A stretch of DNA of 64,000 nt from assembly GCA_018970145.1 (NCBI GenBank), contig JAGWWY010000006.1:1-64000 (forward strand). The letters are read 5' to 3'. A program made the translations under genes and the position numbers. The notes beneath the pieces were generated by a model, which was not told the origin of the DNA, ran no database searches, and worked only from the letters and a program-made list of their open reading frames with translations. Origin of the DNA: Gammaproteobacteria bacterium. Lineage in GTDB: Bacteria; Pseudomonadota; Gammaproteobacteria; Steroidobacterales; Steroidobacteraceae. This document shows, piece by piece, positions 43,905 through 58,429 of the stretch. Every line of letters starts with the position of its first letter. Position 1 is the stretch's first letter.

Positions 43905-44375
43905 GTGAGCGAGAAGGACATCATCAGCTTGGATATCAACGCCATCCTCAAACAGCTACCACACCGGTATCCGTTTTTGTTGGTCGATCGCGTGCTCGAG
44001 TGCCACAAGGGTGATCACATCCGCGCGCTGAAGAATGTCACCTATAACGAGCCGTATTTCCCGGGTCATTTTCCGTACCGTCCCGTCATGCCCGGAGTGA
44101 TCATCATCGAGGCGTTAGCACAAACGGCTGGCATCCTCGCCTTCGTGACAGCCGGCGTCGTACCTGATGCGCAGACGCGCTTTTTCTTCGTCGGCATCGA
44201 CGAGGCGCGCTTTCGGCGTCCGGTGGAGCCCGGTGATCAATTGATCCTTACTGCCAAGCTGACCCGTCAGATGCGCGGCATCTGGAAGTTCTCCGCCGCT
44301 GCCTACGTCGGCGAGGTGGAAGCGGCATCAGCCGAATTGATGGTGGCGCCGGAGACGGGCAAGGGGCAGGGCTGA
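43905..44375 (+). CDS. fabZ: (3R)-hydroxyacyl-ACP dehydratase FabZ
   Basis: Dehydrates hydroxyacyl-ACP in fatty acid elongation. The hot-dog fold active site is [20 protein letters not shown] (catalytic His and Glu), preceded by [16 protein letters not shown] chose GTG 43905 (156 residues) with AGGA upstream. An ATG at 43833 would put 24 unrelated residues in front and overlap lpxD. The stop shares a base with lpxA. Confidence 0.95.
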   Translation: MSEKDIISLDINAILKQLPHRYPFLLVDRVLECHKGDHIRALKNVTYNEPYFPGHFPYRPVMPGVIIIEALAQTAGILAFVTAGVVPDAQTRFFFVGIDEARFRRPVEPGDQLILTAKLTRQMRGIWKFSAAAYVGEVEAASAELMVAPETGKGQG

Positions 44376-45160
44376 TGGGCGAGTCGACTCGAATCGATCC
44401 GCGCGCGGTCGTCGCGCCGACCGCCAAACTGGGCGAAGGCGTTGAAGTGGGTCCGTTCGCCATTATCGGACCCGATGTCGAAATCGGTGCGGGTACGATC
44501 GTCGGGCCGCATGCGGTCGTCACGGGTTGGACCAAGCTCGGCAGTCACAATCGCATTTTTCAGTTCGCGTCGATCGGCGATGCGCCGCAGGACAAAAAAT
44601 ACGCCGGTGAACCCACGCGTGTGGAGATCGGCGATCGAAACGTGTTTCGCGAATACGTGACGGTCAATCGCGGAACGACGCACGACAAGGGCATCACCCG
44701 TGTCGGTAGCGATAATCTCTTTATGGCGTCGTCGCACGTGGCGCACGATTGCATCGTGGGCAGTCATTGCGTGTTTGCCAACCTCGCGACTTTAGGTGGA
44801 CATGTCGAGGTGGATGATCACGTCATCCTCGCGGGTTTCACCGGGGTACACCAGTTCTGCAAGATCGGCGCGCATGCCTTCATTGCCAATAACACTGCCG
44901 TGACGCGCGATGTGCCGCCGTATGTGATGGCAGTAGGTCATCCGGCTGCGCCCCATTCGATCAACGCCACTGGGCTAACGCGTCGCGGTTTCACGGCCGA
45001 GCAGGTGCGCAACATCAAGAATGCTTACCGCACGCTTTATCGCATGGATCTCCCGCTCGAGGCGGCGATGGAGAAATTACGCGATGCAGCGACGACGCAA
45101 ACGGAGCTCGTGCCCTTCGTCGAGTTCGTGGCGCGCTCAACTCGTAGTCTCATTCGCTGA
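44375..45160 (+). CDS. lpxA: UDP-N-acetylglucosamine acyltransferase
   Basis: The first step of lipid A synthesis. Hexapeptide beta-helix (IDPRAVVAPTAKLGEGVEVG onward), with the catalytic His in SHVAHDCIVG (about residue 125) and a C-terminal helical domain (NIKNAYRTLYR). 261 residues as in E. coli. It starts on the last base of fabZ. Confidence 0.96.
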   Translation: MGESTRIDPRAVVAPTAKLGEGVEVGPFAIIGPDVEIGAGTIVGPHAVVTGWTKLGSHNRIFQFASIGDAPQDKKYAGEPTRVEIGDRNVFREYVTVNRGTTHDKGITRVGSDNLFMASSHVAHDCIVGSHCVFANLATLGGHVEVDDHVILAGFTGVHQFCKIGAHAFIANNTAVTRDVPPYVMAVGHPAAPHSINATGLTRRGFTAEQVRNIKNAYRTLYRMDLPLEAAMEKLRDAATTQTELVPFVEFVARSTRSLIR

Positions 45161-45169
45161 TCCTTATCC

Positions 45170-46324
45170 ATGCTTTCGCAGGCCGCACCGCTGATTGCGA
45201 TCGTGGCCGGAGAGGCCTCCGGGGATAACCTCGGAGCCGCGTTGATTGCAGCGATCCGCAAGCGAGTGCCGAACGCGCGTTTCGTCGGCGTGCCGGGGCC
45301 GCACATGCGCGAGGCCGGCTGCGAGGCGTTGGCTTCGAGCGAGGAGCTCGCAGTCATGGGGCTTATAGAGATTCTGCGTCATCTGCCGAGGCTGTTTTCT
45401 TTGAGACGTCGTCTGCTGCGCGAATTTCGCGAGCGCCGTGTCGATGTTTTCATTGGCATTGATGCACCCGAGTTTAATCTCGGGATGGCGCGCCGACTGA
45501 AAGCGGATGGCATACGCACCGTGCAATACGTGAGCCCACAGGTATGGGCGTGGCGACAGGGTCGCGTCCACGAGATCGGCGCGGCGTGTGATCGTATCTT
45601 GTGCCTGTTGCCGTTTGAGCCCGCGTTTTACGAACGGCACGGCATCGCTGCGCGTTTCGTTGGGCATCCGCTCGCCGACCAATTTCCGATGCACAGCGAT
45701 CGCGCCGCCGCGCGACGGGCACTCGGTTTACCGGAGGTGGGGGAGATCGTGGCAGTGCTACCGGGAAGTCGAGTCGGTGAAGTGACGCGTCTCGCTTCGC
45801 CCTTTGCCGGTGCCGCGGCGTGGCTCGATGCGCGCAGGCCGGGCGTGTACTTCGTCGCGCCGATGGCCAGCACCGCGACGCGCGAGCGCTTCGAGGCCGA
45901 ATGGCAGCGCTGCGCGCCGCAGACGCCCGTCACGGTCGTTGATGGTCGCTCGCGCGAGGTGCTCGCTGCCGCCGATGTTGTTCTTGTCGCCTCGGGAACT
46001 GCGACGCTCGAAACCTTGCTGACGCGACGGCCGATGGTGGTGGCGTATCGCTTGGGTTCGATCACCGCCTTTCTGTTGCAGCGGTTCGGTCTCGTGAAGG
46101 TGCGATTTTTCTCGCAGCCGAATCTGCTCGTGGGTCGTGAAGTGGTGCCCGAGTTTTTCCAAGGACGCGCGAATCCCGAAACGCTTGGAAAAGCACTGCT
46201 CGAGTGGCTCGTGGAGCCGGCGCGGTGGGCCAACCTCGAGCCGGAGTTTGCCGAGGTACATCTGGCGCTGCGTCAGGACGGTGCGGCGCTCGCCGCTGAG
46301 GCGGTCGTTGAGTTGTTGCCGTGA
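45170..46324 (+). CDS. lpxB: Lipid-A-disaccharide synthase
   Basis: Joins UDP-diacylglucosamine and lipid X to the lipid A disaccharide, a peripheral membrane GT19 enzyme. Conserved blocks are AGEASGDNLGAALI at the N-terminus, YVSPQVWAWRQGRV, LPGSRVGEV and the ASGTATLETLL donor site. 384 residues. The stop codon lies in a 17-base tandem duplication. Confidence 0.95.
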   Translation: MLSQAAPLIAIVAGEASGDNLGAALIAAIRKRVPNARFVGVPGPHMREAGCEALASSEELAVMGLIEILRHLPRLFSLRRRLLREFRERRVDVFIGIDAPEFNLGMARRLKADGIRTVQYVSPQVWAWRQGRVHEIGAACDRILCLLPFEPAFYERHGIAARFVGHPLADQFPMHSDRAAARRALGLPEVGEIVAVLPGSRVGEVTRLASPFAGAAAWLDARRPGVYFVAPMASTATRERFEAEWQRCAPQTPVTVVDGRSREVLAAADVVLVASGTATLETLLTRRPMVVAYRLGSITAFLLQRFGLVKVRFFSQPNLLVGREVVPEFFQGRANPETLGKALLEWLVEPARWANLEPEFAEVHLALRQDGAALAAEAVVELLP

Positions 46325-46354
46325 TCGCATGGCTCGCGTGATCGCATGGCTCGC
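46321..46354 (+). repeat. 17-base perfect tandem duplication at the end of lpxB
   Basis: GTGATCGCATGGCTCGC occurs twice head to tail. The first copy holds the lpxB stop TGA (46322-46324) and the second lies in the gap before rnhB. Confidence 0.9.
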
Positions 46355-46371
46355 TTGACGAAGTCGTCCTC

Positions 46372-46977
46372 ATGCGCCGTTTGATCGTCGGCGTCGATGA
46401 GGCGGGGCGTGGGCCGCTGGCTGGGCCAGTCGTTGCCGCAGCAGTCATTCTCGACCCCGCGCAACCCGTCGCCGGGCTCGCAGACTCCAAGGCGTTGAGT
46501 GTGATCGAGCGCGAGCGGCTCGCGTTGCTGCTGCAGGAGCGCGCGCTCGGTTGGTGTGTCGCGATCGCAAGTCCCGCGGAGATCGATGCGGTCAATATCC
46601 TGCAGGCGACGATGCTCGCGATGCGGCGCGCCGTGCTCGGGTTGTTGGGGTCAGCCGCGGGTGGCGCGGCTTTCGGCGCGGTGCGTGTCGAGGTCGATGG
46701 TAACCGACTGCCGTCCCTCGAGGCGGTCGCTGGGATGGCCGAGGCGGTTGCCATTGTGAGGGGCGATGCGACGCAGCCGGCGATCAGTGCGGCTTCAATT
46801 CTCGCCAAGACGGCTCGCGATCACGTGATGGAACAATTGGATACGCGACATCCTGAATATGGATTCGCGGTCCACAAGGGTTATCCGACGCCGGCCCACC
46901 TTGCGGCCCTCAAGGCGCACGGACCGAGTTCAGTCCACCGACGGAGTTTCGGACCGGTAAAATCGGCGGCGCGATGA
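46372..46977 (+). CDS. rnhB: Ribonuclease HII
   Basis: Removes RNA from RNA-DNA hybrids and single misincorporated ribonucleotides. [22 protein letters not shown] carries the DEAG active site. [11 protein letters not shown] and [11 protein letters not shown] follow. 201 residues. Its stop overlaps dnaE (ATGA). Confidence 0.95.
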   Translation: MRRLIVGVDEAGRGPLAGPVVAAAVILDPAQPVAGLADSKALSVIERERLALLLQERALGWCVAIASPAEIDAVNILQATMLAMRRAVLGLLGSAAGGAAFGAVRVEVDGNRLPSLEAVAGMAEAVAIVRGDATQPAISAASILAKTARDHVMEQLDTRHPEYGFAVHKGYPTPAHLAALKAHGPSSVHRRSFGPVKSAAR

Positions 46978-49900
46978 GCGCCTACGTCCACTTGCGTCTG
47001 CATACCGAATACTCGCTGGTCGACAGCGTAGTCCGCATCCCTGAGCTCGTCGCTCGCGTCGCCGAGCTCGGCATGCCAGCGGTCGCCGTCACCGACGAGC
47101 ACAACTTGTTTGCGATGGTGAAGTTCTATCGCGAGGCTCTCGCCAAAGGCGTCAAACCCATCATCGGTGTCGATCTGCAGATCGCTGAGCCCGGCGAGCG
47201 AACGCCGCCGAGTCGGCTCACGCTGCTGTGCATGAACGATGCGGGTTATCGCAGGCTCACCCGCATCGTCTCGCGCGCGTATCTCGAGGGACAGCAGCGT
47301 GGGGCGCCGCGTATCGATCGCGCGTGGCTCACCCCCGCAACGACCGACGGTTTGATCGCGCTCTCTGGCGGGCGCGAGGGCGATGTCGGCCGAGCCTTGC
47401 AGCAGGGCAAGTCGGCTGAGGCGCGAGCCTTGGCCGAGTTCTGGAAGGCGCTGTTCCGAGATCGTTACTACCTCGAAGTGACGCGCACCGGTCGCGACGA
47501 AGAGGAGCCGCTCGTGGCCTCGACTGTGAGGCTTGCGATCGAGGCGGGCCTTCCCATCGTGGCCACCAACGATGTGCGCTTCCTCTCGAGCGATGATTTC
47601 GAGGCGCACGAGGCGAGGGTGTGCATTCAAGAGGGCAGCTTGCTCGCCGATCCCGCGCGACCGCGTCACTACACGCGCGAGCAATATCTGCGCTCGTCCG
47701 AGGAGATGATCGAGCGATTTGCCGATCTGCCCGAGGCGATCGAGAATTCGGTTGAAATCGCCAAGCGCTGCAGTCTCGTTCTGCAACTCGGCGAGAGTCG
47801 ATTGCCGATCTATCCGGTGCCCGAAGGACAAACGACCGATGAGTTTTTGCGCGCTGAGTCAGTGCGTGGTTTGCAGCAGCGGCTCGAGCGCCTCGGTCAT
47901 GTCGATCAGGATGCCTATCGCGCGCGCCTGCAGAGCGAGCTTGAAGTCATTTGCGCGATGGGTTTTGCGGGCTACTTCCTGATCGTTGCGGATTTCATCC
48001 GTTGGGCGCGCGGCAATGGCGTGCCCGTGGGACCGGGGCGTGGCTCGGGCGCGGGTTCTTTGGTCGCGTACTCGCTCGGCATCACCGATATCGACCCGCT
48101 GCAATACGATTTGCTGTTCGAGCGCTTCCTGAATCCCGAACGCGTCTCCATGCCCGACTTCGACGTCGATTTTTGTATGGATGGGCGTGATCGTGTCATC
48201 GAGTATGTTGCGGACAAGTATGGTCGCACGCGCGTCTCGCAGATCATCACCTACGGCACGATGGCGGCGAAGGCGGTGGTGCGCGATGCCGGTCGCGTGC
48301 TCGGACTTGGCTATGGTTATGTCGACAAGATCGCGAAGCTCATTCCGTTTGAGCTCGATATCACGCTCGACTCCGCACTGGAGAAAGAGGCCGAGCTCAA
48401 GCGGCTCTACAAAGAAGACGACGAAGTTCGTAACCTCATCGATCTGGCCAAGTCGCTCGAGGGTTTGACGCGCAACGCCGGTAAACACGCCGGTGGCGTC
48501 GTGATCGCGCCGTCGGTGCTCGAGGACTTCACGCCGCTTTACTGTGAAGACGGTGGCGGCTCGGTCGTTACTCAGTTCGATAAGGACGATGTCGAGGCCG
48601 CAGGCCTCGTGAAGTTCGACTTCCTGGGCTTGCGCACCCTGACAGTGATCGATCACGCCGTGCGCACGATCAATCTCGCTCGCATACAACGCGCTGAAGC
48701 GCCACTCGAGATCGCCGATCTGCCGATGGACGATGCAGCCACGTTCCAATTGCTCAAAAATTGCGAAACGACGGCCGTCTTCCAGCTCGAATCGCGCGGC
48801 ATGAAAGATCTCGTGCGACGTTTGCAACCGGATCACTTCGAAGACGTGGTGGCGTTGGTTGCGCTGTTCCGCCCGGGTCCGCTGCAGTCGGGCATGGTGG
48901 ATGATTTCATCGCCCGCAAGCATGGCCGTATCGATGGCCCGATCGATTATCTGCATCCGCGTCTCGAGCCGGTGCTGCGCCCAACTTACGGGGTGATTCT
49001 GTATCAAGAGCAGGTGATGCAGATCGCGCAGGTGCTCGCGGGCTACACACTCGGTGGCGCGGATATGCTGCGCCGCGCGATGGGTAAGAAGAAGCCCGAG
49101 GAGATGGCGAAGCAGCGCGGTAAGTTCGTCGAAGGTTCCGTCGAGCGCGGTGTTCCCGAGTCGCAGGCCGCCTACATCTTCGATTTGATGGAGAAATTCG
49201 CCGGTTACGGTTTCAACAAATCGCACTCGGCGGCCTATGCTTTGCTCTCCTATCAAACGGGTTGGCTCAAAGCGCACCATCCCGAGGCCTTCATGGCTGC
49301 GGTGCTCTCGGCCGACATGGCGCACACCGACAAGGTTGTCACTCTCAAAGACGAGTGTGATCGGATGGGAATCCGTGTCTTGCCGCCGGATGTGAACTCG
49401 TCGGCTTATGCCTTTGAGGTCGCCGGTGATCGGCAAGTTCGATACGGTCTCGGTGCGATTCGGGGAGTAGGTGAGGCTGCCGTCGAGGCGATCACGAACG
49501 AGCGAGTCGAGCACGGTCCGTATGGTTCGCTCGAAGATTTTTGTCGCAGGCTCGATCTGAATCGAGTGAATCGACGCGTGCTAGAGGCGTTGATTCGCTC
49601 AGGTAGTTTCGATTCCTTGGGCGTGAATCGCGCGACACTGATGGCGCGTCTTCCGGCGGCGATGCAGCTCGGCGAGCAAGCCACGCGCGCGGAGGCCACA
49701 GGTCAAGTCGATCTCTTTGGCTTGAGCGCGCCTTCTGCGTCGGCCAGTTCCTCGGAGGATCACCTCGCGCCGGCGCAGCCGGAGTGGAGTGAGACGGTGC
49801 GTCTTGCCGGCGAGCGTGAGACCTTGGGTTTGTACCTCTCGGGCCATCCGATCAATCGATACGAGAAGGATCTCGCGCGGTTTGTGACCGGTCGTATCGC

Positions 49901-50492
49901 GGATCTCATCAGTGATCGGCCGAGTCAGGGTGCGCCTGAGCGCGGTTGGTTCGGCGGCAGGCAGGCGACGATCGCGGGTTACATCCACGAGGTTCGCAAA
50001 AAGGGTAATCGAACCTCCATCGTGCTTGATGATCGTACTGGGCGCATGGAAGTCACGTTCTTCGACGAGGTGATGCAGCGGTATCGCGAACTCATCGTCA
50101 AGGATGCGTTGGTGCTGATCGAGGGGCAGCTGCGCTTCGACGAGCAGGGCGACACTTGGCGTCTGTCGGCCAAAAAAATCAGCGAGCTCGACCGCATGCG
50201 TGAGCAACAGGCGCTACGCATCGTGCTCTTATGGCCGCGCGCGCAGGGTACTGATCAGAGCCTGATGCTGCAGCGCTTGGCTGACACACTCGCGCCGCAT
50301 CGACCGGGTCTCTGTGCGATCGGTGTGCGTTACCACGGCGTGCAAGCGAGTGTGGCGCTCGAGCTCGGTCCGGAATGGAAAGTGCGCGCAAGCCCGGAGT
50401 TGCTCGAGGCGCTCGAGCAGTTGGTCGGTGCCGAGGGCTTGCGGGTCGTCTACGGCCCGCCGCCCGGCACCGCCAACACCGCTTACGGCTGA
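46974..50492 (+). CDS. dnaE: DNA polymerase III alpha subunit
   Basis: The replicative polymerase. At 1172 residues it has an N-terminal PHP domain ([17 protein letters not shown]), the polymerase core with [19 protein letters not shown] and the catalytic acidic motif [19 protein letters not shown], the [13 protein letters not shown] block and an OB fold. QVDLFGL near residue 907 matches the internal beta-clamp-binding motif. Following accA is the usual neighbour. Confidence 0.97.
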   Translation: MSAYVHLRLHTEYSLVDSVVRIPELVARVAELGMPAVAVTDEHNLFAMVKFYREALAKGVKPIIGVDLQIAEPGERTPPSRLTLLCMNDAGYRRLTRIVSRAYLEGQQRGAPRIDRAWLTPATTDGLIALSGGREGDVGRALQQGKSAEARALAEFWKALFRDRYYLEVTRTGRDEEEPLVASTVRLAIEAGLPIVATNDVRFLSSDDFEAHEARVCIQEGSLLADPARPRHYTREQYLRSSEEMIERFADLPEAIENSVEIAKRCSLVLQLGESRLPIYPVPEGQTTDEFLRAESVRGLQQRLERLGHVDQDAYRARLQSELEVICAMGFAGYFLIVADFIRWARGNGVPVGPGRGSGAGSLVAYSLGITDIDPLQYDLLFERFLNPERVSMPDFDVDFCMDGRDRVIEYVADKYGRTRVSQIITYGTMAAKAVVRDAGRVLGLGYGYVDKIAKLIPFELDITLDSALEKEAELKRLYKEDDEVRNLIDLAKSLEGLTRNAGKHAGGVVIAPSVLEDFTPLYCEDGGGSVVTQFDKDDVEAAGLVKFDFLGLRTLTVIDHAVRTINLARIQRAEAPLEIADLPMDDAATFQLLKNCETTAVFQLESRGMKDLVRRLQPDHFEDVVALVALFRPGPLQSGMVDDFIARKHGRIDGPIDYLHPRLEPVLRPTYGVILYQEQVMQIAQVLAGYTLGGADMLRRAMGKKKPEEMAKQRGKFVEGSVERGVPESQAAYIFDLMEKFAGYGFNKSHSAAYALLSYQTGWLKAHHPEAFMAAVLSADMAHTDKVVTLKDECDRMGIRVLPPDVNSSAYAFEVAGDRQVRYGLGAIRGVGEAAVEAITNERVEHGPYGSLEDFCRRLDLNRVNRRVLEALIRSGSFDSLGVNRATLMARLPAAMQLGEQATRAEATGQVDLFGLSAPSASASSSEDHLAPAQPEWSETVRLAGERETLGLYLSGHPINRYEKDLARFVTGRIADLISDRPSQGAPERGWFGGRQATIAGYIHEVRKKGNRTSIVLDDRTGRMEVTFFDEVMQRYRELIVKDALVLIEGQLRFDEQGDTWRLSAKKISELDRMREQQALRIVLLWPRAQGTDQSLMLQRLADTLAPHRPGLCAIGVRYHGVQASVALELGPEWKVRASPELLEALEQLVGAEGLRVVYGPPPGTANTAYG

Positions 50493-50517
50493 TAGCCGTC
50501 GCTGATAAGATCAAGCC

Positions 50518-51480
50518 ATGGCCATCAATTTTCTCGATTTCGAGCAGCCGATTGCGGAACTTGAAGCCAAGATCGAAGAGCTGCGTTACGTCACCAAAGA
50601 TGCCGCGGTGAACGTGCAGGACGAGATCGCGCGTCTGCAGACCAAGAGTGAACAGCTGACCCGGAGCATTTTCGGCAAGCTTTCGCCTTGGCAAATCACG
50701 CAGCTCGCACGCCATCCGCAGCGGCCGTATACGCTCGATTATCTTTCGGCGGCGTTCAGCGAATTCCAAGAGCTACATGGCGATCGGATGTTCGGCGATG
50801 ATCGCGCGTTGATCGGAGGTCTCGCGCGCTTGAACGGTGAGCCCGTGGTGGTCATCGGTCATCAGAAAGGGCGTGACACCAAAGAACGTGTGCGGCGCAA
50901 CTACGGCATGCCGCGACCGGAGGGTTATCGCAAGGCGTTGCGACTGATGCATCTGGCCGAGCGATTCTCACTGCCGCTCATCACCTTTATCGACACCCCG
51001 GGCGCCTATCCGGGTCTCGACTCCGAAGAGCGGGGGCAGAGCGAGGCGATCGCGCGCAATCTTTTCGAGATGGCGAAGTTGCGCGTGCCGATCGTGAGTG
51101 TGGTCATCGGTGAGGGCGGCTCGGGTGGCGCGCTCGCCATCGGTGTCTGTGATCGGCTACTGATGTTGCAGTACAGCACGTATTCGGTCATCTCGCCCGA
51201 GGGCTGTGCATCGATACTCTGGAAGAGCGCCGACAAAAAAGAACTGGCTGCCGATGCGATGGGCCTCACGGCGGATCGCTTGAAATCTTTGGCGTTGGTC
51301 GACGAGGTCATCGCCGAGCCTTTGGGCGGTGCGCATCGAAACCCGGCTGTGATGACGCGCTCGCTGCAGGATGCGGTGGCTCGTCATCTGGCCGTGCTAA
51401 GCGCTAAACCGATCGAAACGCTGCTCGCCGAACGAGCGGCGCGTATCGCAGGTTTCGGTGTGTACTCGGAGGCGGGCTGA
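50518..51480 (+). CDS. accA: Acetyl-CoA carboxylase carboxyltransferase subunit alpha
   Basis: With AccD it transfers the carboxyl group from biotin to acetyl-CoA for fatty acid synthesis. [19 protein letters not shown] opens the chain. The crotonase-like core has [30 protein letters not shown] and [12 protein letters not shown]. 320 residues. The stop TGA is embedded in a CTGA that may be the tilS start. Confidence 0.96.
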   Translation: MAINFLDFEQPIAELEAKIEELRYVTKDAAVNVQDEIARLQTKSEQLTRSIFGKLSPWQITQLARHPQRPYTLDYLSAAFSEFQELHGDRMFGDDRALIGGLARLNGEPVVVIGHQKGRDTKERVRRNYGMPRPEGYRKALRLMHLAERFSLPLITFIDTPGAYPGLDSEERGQSEAIARNLFEMAKLRVPIVSVVIGEGGSGGALAIGVCDRLLMLQYSTYSVISPEGCASILWKSADKKELAADAMGLTADRLKSLALVDEVIAEPLGGAHRNPAVMTRSLQDAVARHLAVLSAKPIETLLAERAARIAGFGVYSEAG

Positions 51481-51566
51481 AGCGCGTCCCTGATGAGGTC
51501 TCTGACGAGCTCCCAGCCGAGTTCGCGGACGAGCTCTCGCTGCGAGTCGCGCAGCGACTGGATGAA

Positions 51567-52928
51567 TTGGCGCAGACAGCGTCCCTAAAGCTGCTCTCAA
51601 AACCTTTCTCAAAATCTCTGCGCCTGTGTTTGGCGCTCAGCGGCGGTCTCGATTCGATCGCATTGCTGCAGCTGCTGGTGCAGTGGCGCGCACGCCAACC
51701 TGCCTCACGTCGCGTCGAACTGCGTGCCATCCACATCGATCATCAATTGCGCCCCGCTTCGGCGATGTGGGCCAAGCACTGCCGTGCCGTCGCACGTGAG
51801 GTGGGCGTCGCCTGTTCGGTCGTCAAAGTCACGGTTCCGAAGCGACGCGGCCAATCGCTCGAGGCGGCGGCGCGTGATGTTCGATATGCCGCGCTCGCTG
51901 CGCGCTTACGCCCGAACGAGTGGCTCGTCACGGCGCACCATCTGGACGATCAGCTCGAGACGCTGCTACTGCAACTGATGCGCGGCGCCGGTGTGGCGGG
52001 TCTCGCTGGCATGCCCGCCGTCACTTGTGAACCGTTGCGTTTATGGCGGCCCTTGCTTGCGATTTCGCGCGTAGAGTTATCGCAATGGTTACAGGCGCGA
52101 GGCAGTCGGTGGATCGAGGATGACAGCAATCTCGATGAGCGGTTCGATCGCAATTACCTTCGGCATCGCGTCGTTCCGCTGCTACAGGCGCGGTGGCCAG
52201 CCGCGTCAAGGACCGCGGCGCGCAGTGCGGCGCATCTCGGTGAGGCGCTTGACTTGCTGCACGCTTTGGCGGAAATCGACGCGGCGCAGGTGATCGAGGC
52301 TGGCGTCGTGTCGATCGCCGCCTTGCAAAAACTCGATGCCGCACGGCAGCGAAATCTGCTACGTCACTGGATCGCGCTGCAAGGTTTGACGATGCCCGAT
52401 GCGGTTCATCTTGATCGCATTCGTGTGGAACTGCCGGCCGCTCGCGCCGATGCCCAGCCCATCGTGCGTTGGGATGGCGGTGAGGTTCGTCGCTTTCGTC
52501 GGTGTCTGTATGCCCTCGTGCCCTTGGCAGCAGAGCGAGAGCAACCCATTCTGCACCGCTGGCGCTGGCGTCGAGAGCCGGTGCTCGAGCTTGGCGCGGG
52601 TCTCGGTCGGTTGCGATGGGTGCCCGATGCGAATGGCCAGATTGCTGCAACGCGCTTACCGGCGGTGTTGCGGGTCGCTACACGGGTCGGCGGCGAGCGC
52701 ATTCGGTTGCGTGCGCAGGGTCCGAATCATGCGGTCAAGGAGTTGCTACGCAAGCGGGCGGTTCTGCCGTGGGAGCGCGATCGGGTTCCGCTTGTTTTTG
52801 TCGAGACGACCCTCGCGATGGTGGCGGATCTTTTCATCGCAGTGCCGTTTCGCGCAAATCCGGCCGACGATCTGCCGGTACAGCGATTGCGCCTCGTGTG
52901 GGAGCGCGGCTCGCATCAACAAGAATAA
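51567..52928 (+). CDS. tilS: tRNA(Ile)-lysidine synthetase TilS
   Basis: Modifies C34 of the AUA-reading tRNA-Ile to lysidine. The ATP-binding PP-loop is CLALSGGLDSIALLQ. HIDHQLRP, AHHLDDQLETLLLQLMRGAG and the NLDERFDRNYLRH block follow, with a C-terminal substrate-binding domain. TTG 51567 is the first conventional start (453 residues) but lacks a ribosome site. The frame is open and has coding-like composition back to CTG 51477, which overlaps the accA stop (CTGA) and has GGAGG four bases upstream. The real start may be there, giving 483 residues. Confidence 0.9.
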   Translation: MAQTASLKLLSKPFSKSLRLCLALSGGLDSIALLQLLVQWRARQPASRRVELRAIHIDHQLRPASAMWAKHCRAVAREVGVACSVVKVTVPKRRGQSLEAAARDVRYAALAARLRPNEWLVTAHHLDDQLETLLLQLMRGAGVAGLAGMPAVTCEPLRLWRPLLAISRVELSQWLQARGSRWIEDDSNLDERFDRNYLRHRVVPLLQARWPAASRTAARSAAHLGEALDLLHALAEIDAAQVIEAGVVSIAALQKLDAARQRNLLRHWIALQGLTMPDAVHLDRIRVELPAARADAQPIVRWDGGEVRRFRRCLYALVPLAAEREQPILHRWRWRREPVLELGAGLGRLRWVPDANGQIAATRLPAVLRVATRVGGERIRLRAQGPNHAVKELLRKRAVLPWERDRVPLVFVETTLAMVADLFIAVPFRANPADDLPVQRLRLVWERGSHQQE

Positions 52929-52942
52929 GGCAGGCCATGGAC

Positions 52943-52970
52943 GCCGGCAGGCGTTGGCCGGCAGGCGTTG
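52943..52970 (+). repeat. 14-base perfect tandem duplication between tilS and pyrG
   Basis: GCCGGCAGGCGTTG occurs twice head to tail in the 122-base gap. The rest of the gap holds no recognised signal. Confidence 0.9.
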
Positions 52971-52993
52971 AGAGAAGAGCCCTTTTTTGCTAG

Positions 52994-56812
<3,819 letters not shown>

Positions 56813-56849
56813 CCTTTGTGCGTATCAAGGTTTAATCTGTAACGCCATC

Positions 56850-57182
56850 ATGATCAGAGTGTTTGCAGGGGGGCTCGTTGCACTAACGGTACTATTGCAG
56901 TACCGCATCTGGCTATCTGCAGACGGTGTCAGTGAAGTGCATCGCCTGAAACTCGCGGTCGCTCAGCAGAGCAGCACGAACAGCGAACTGAAGCGCCGCA
57001 ACGATCAACTCGCCGCCGAAGTGGCCGACCTCAAGGGTGGCCTTGTTGCCATCGAGGAGCGCGCGCGCAGCGAGCTTGGCATGATTGGCCCTAACGAATC
57101 GTTCTATCAAGTCGTGCCCAAGGTCATCACGGCGCCGCCCGCCGATGCGCTGACCGATCGAACTCGCACGGCGCAGCGCTGA
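56850..57182 (+). CDS. ftsB: Cell division protein FtsB
   Basis: A bitopic septal protein that joins FtsL and FtsQ. The 110-residue chain has an N-terminal membrane segment ([19 protein letters not shown]), a coiled-coil (about 30-75, [20 protein letters not shown]) and the conserved [20 protein letters not shown]. Position ahead of ispD is conserved in gammaproteobacteria. Confidence 0.93.
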   Translation: MIRVFAGGLVALTVLLQYRIWLSADGVSEVHRLKLAVAQQSSTNSELKRRNDQLAAEVADLKGGLVAIEERARSELGMIGPNESFYQVVPKVITAPPADALTDRTRTAQR

Positions 57183-57183
57183 G

Positions 57184-57951
57184 TTGACTGCGCCTGTGAC
57201 GCCGCCGCGCTACTGGCTCGTGATGCCGGCAGCCGGACGCGGCAAGCGTCTCGGTAGCGAGACTCCCAAACAATTTTTGACCGTAGTGGGGCGACCGATG
57301 CTCGCCTGGGCGTTGCAGCCTTTCTTTGATGATCCGCGTTGTGCGGGTGTCATGCTGGCTATCGCGTCTGATGACGCCGATTGGCCTGCCGTGCGCTCTG
57401 CGCTGCCGCGGCCCGTGCTCGAAACGGTAGGCGGTCTCGAAAGGTCGGACTCCGTGCGTTTGGCGTTGCAGTCTTTGCTGGCGCGCGGAGCTCAAGCTAC
57501 CGATTGGGTGCTCGTGCACGATGCGGCGCGACCCTGTGTCTCCAATGCGGAGATCGACGCTCTCGTCGATGCCGTCGTGGCGCATGCCGAGGGCGGCTCG
57601 CCATCGGATGATTTGCCATCTGGTGATGCGAGAGCGGGCGGACTGCTCGCAGTGCCATTAGCCGATACGCTCAAGCGCGGCCGCTCGCGTAGCGAGGCAA
57701 CCGTGCCGCGTGAGGGGCTCTGGCGTGCATTGACCCCACAGATGTTTCGGTTAGGCGCGTTGTTGCAGGCCTTGCAACAAGCTGCGTCCGCCGGGCGCAA
57801 ACCCACCGACGAAGCGCAGGCGATGGAGTGGCAAGGTAGCGAACCGCTGCTCGTCGGCGGCGACTCGACGAATATCAAAGTAACGACCTTCGCCGATTTG
57901 CGGCTCGTGGAAGGCATCTTGCAAGCGCGTAGCCAAGGAGAGTCGCCATGA
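57184..57951 (+). CDS. ispD: 2-C-methyl-D-erythritol 4-phosphate cytidylyltransferase
   Basis: Forms CDP-ME in the MEP pathway. The glycine-rich [19 protein letters not shown], the [10 protein letters not shown] block and the C-terminal [20 protein letters not shown] are diagnostic. 255 residues, with a small loop insert (about 135-150, [15 protein letters not shown]) beyond the E. coli enzyme. The start is TTG 57184, one base after the ftsB stop. Confidence 0.94.
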   Translation: MTAPVTPPRYWLVMPAAGRGKRLGSETPKQFLTVVGRPMLAWALQPFFDDPRCAGVMLAIASDDADWPAVRSALPRPVLETVGGLERSDSVRLALQSLLARGAQATDWVLVHDAARPCVSNAEIDALVDAVVAHAEGGSPSDDLPSGDARAGGLLAVPLADTLKRGRSRSEATVPREGLWRALTPQMFRLGALLQALQQAASAGRKPTDEAQAMEWQGSEPLLVGGDSTNIKVTTFADLRLVEGILQARSQGESP

Positions 57952-58427
57952 GTATTCGAGTGGGATCGGGCATCGACGTGCACGCCTTCGGGCCCGGTGA
58001 TCACGTGATGTTGGGCGGTGTGCGTATCGCGCACTCGCAGGGTGTGCAGGCGCACTCCGACGGCGATGTGCTCTTGCACGCGTTGTGCGATGCGCTGCTC
58101 GGCGCGGCGGGCCTTGGTGACATCGGACAACATTTTCCTGACACCGATCCGCAGTGGAAGGGCGTGGCGAGCCAGGGCTTCGTGCGTCATTCGTTGCGCT
58201 TGCTCGCCGATCGTGGCTATCGCTTGATCAATATCGATCTCACTCTCTGTTGCGAGGCGCCGCGGCTCGCGCCCCATCGCGATGCCATTCGCGAAACCGT
58301 AGCCCACCTGCTGCAATTGCCCATCGATGCCGTGAACCTTAAGGCGACGACGACCGAGAAACTCGGCTTTTTGGGTCGCGCCGAGGGTCTTGCGGCGTTT
58401 GCCACTGTTCTCATCGAGCGCGAGTAA
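57948..58427 (+). CDS. ispF: 2-C-methyl-D-erythritol 2,4-cyclodiphosphate synthase
   Basis: Cyclises CDP-ME 2-phosphate. The zinc ligands lie in GIDVHAFG and [34 protein letters not shown] and [19 protein letters not shown] follow. 159 residues. Four-base overlap with ispD. Confidence 0.96.
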   Translation: MSIRVGSGIDVHAFGPGDHVMLGGVRIAHSQGVQAHSDGDVLLHALCDALLGAAGLGDIGQHFPDTDPQWKGVASQGFVRHSLRLLADRGYRLINIDLTLCCEAPRLAPHRDAIRETVAHLLQLPIDAVNLKATTTEKLGFLGRAEGLAAFATVLIERE

Positions 58428-58429
58428 CC

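Noticed and set aside
47859-49514. 551-codon minus-strand open frame within dnaE
   Set aside because: Antisense shadow; its composition mirrors dnaE codon bias and no motif is visible.
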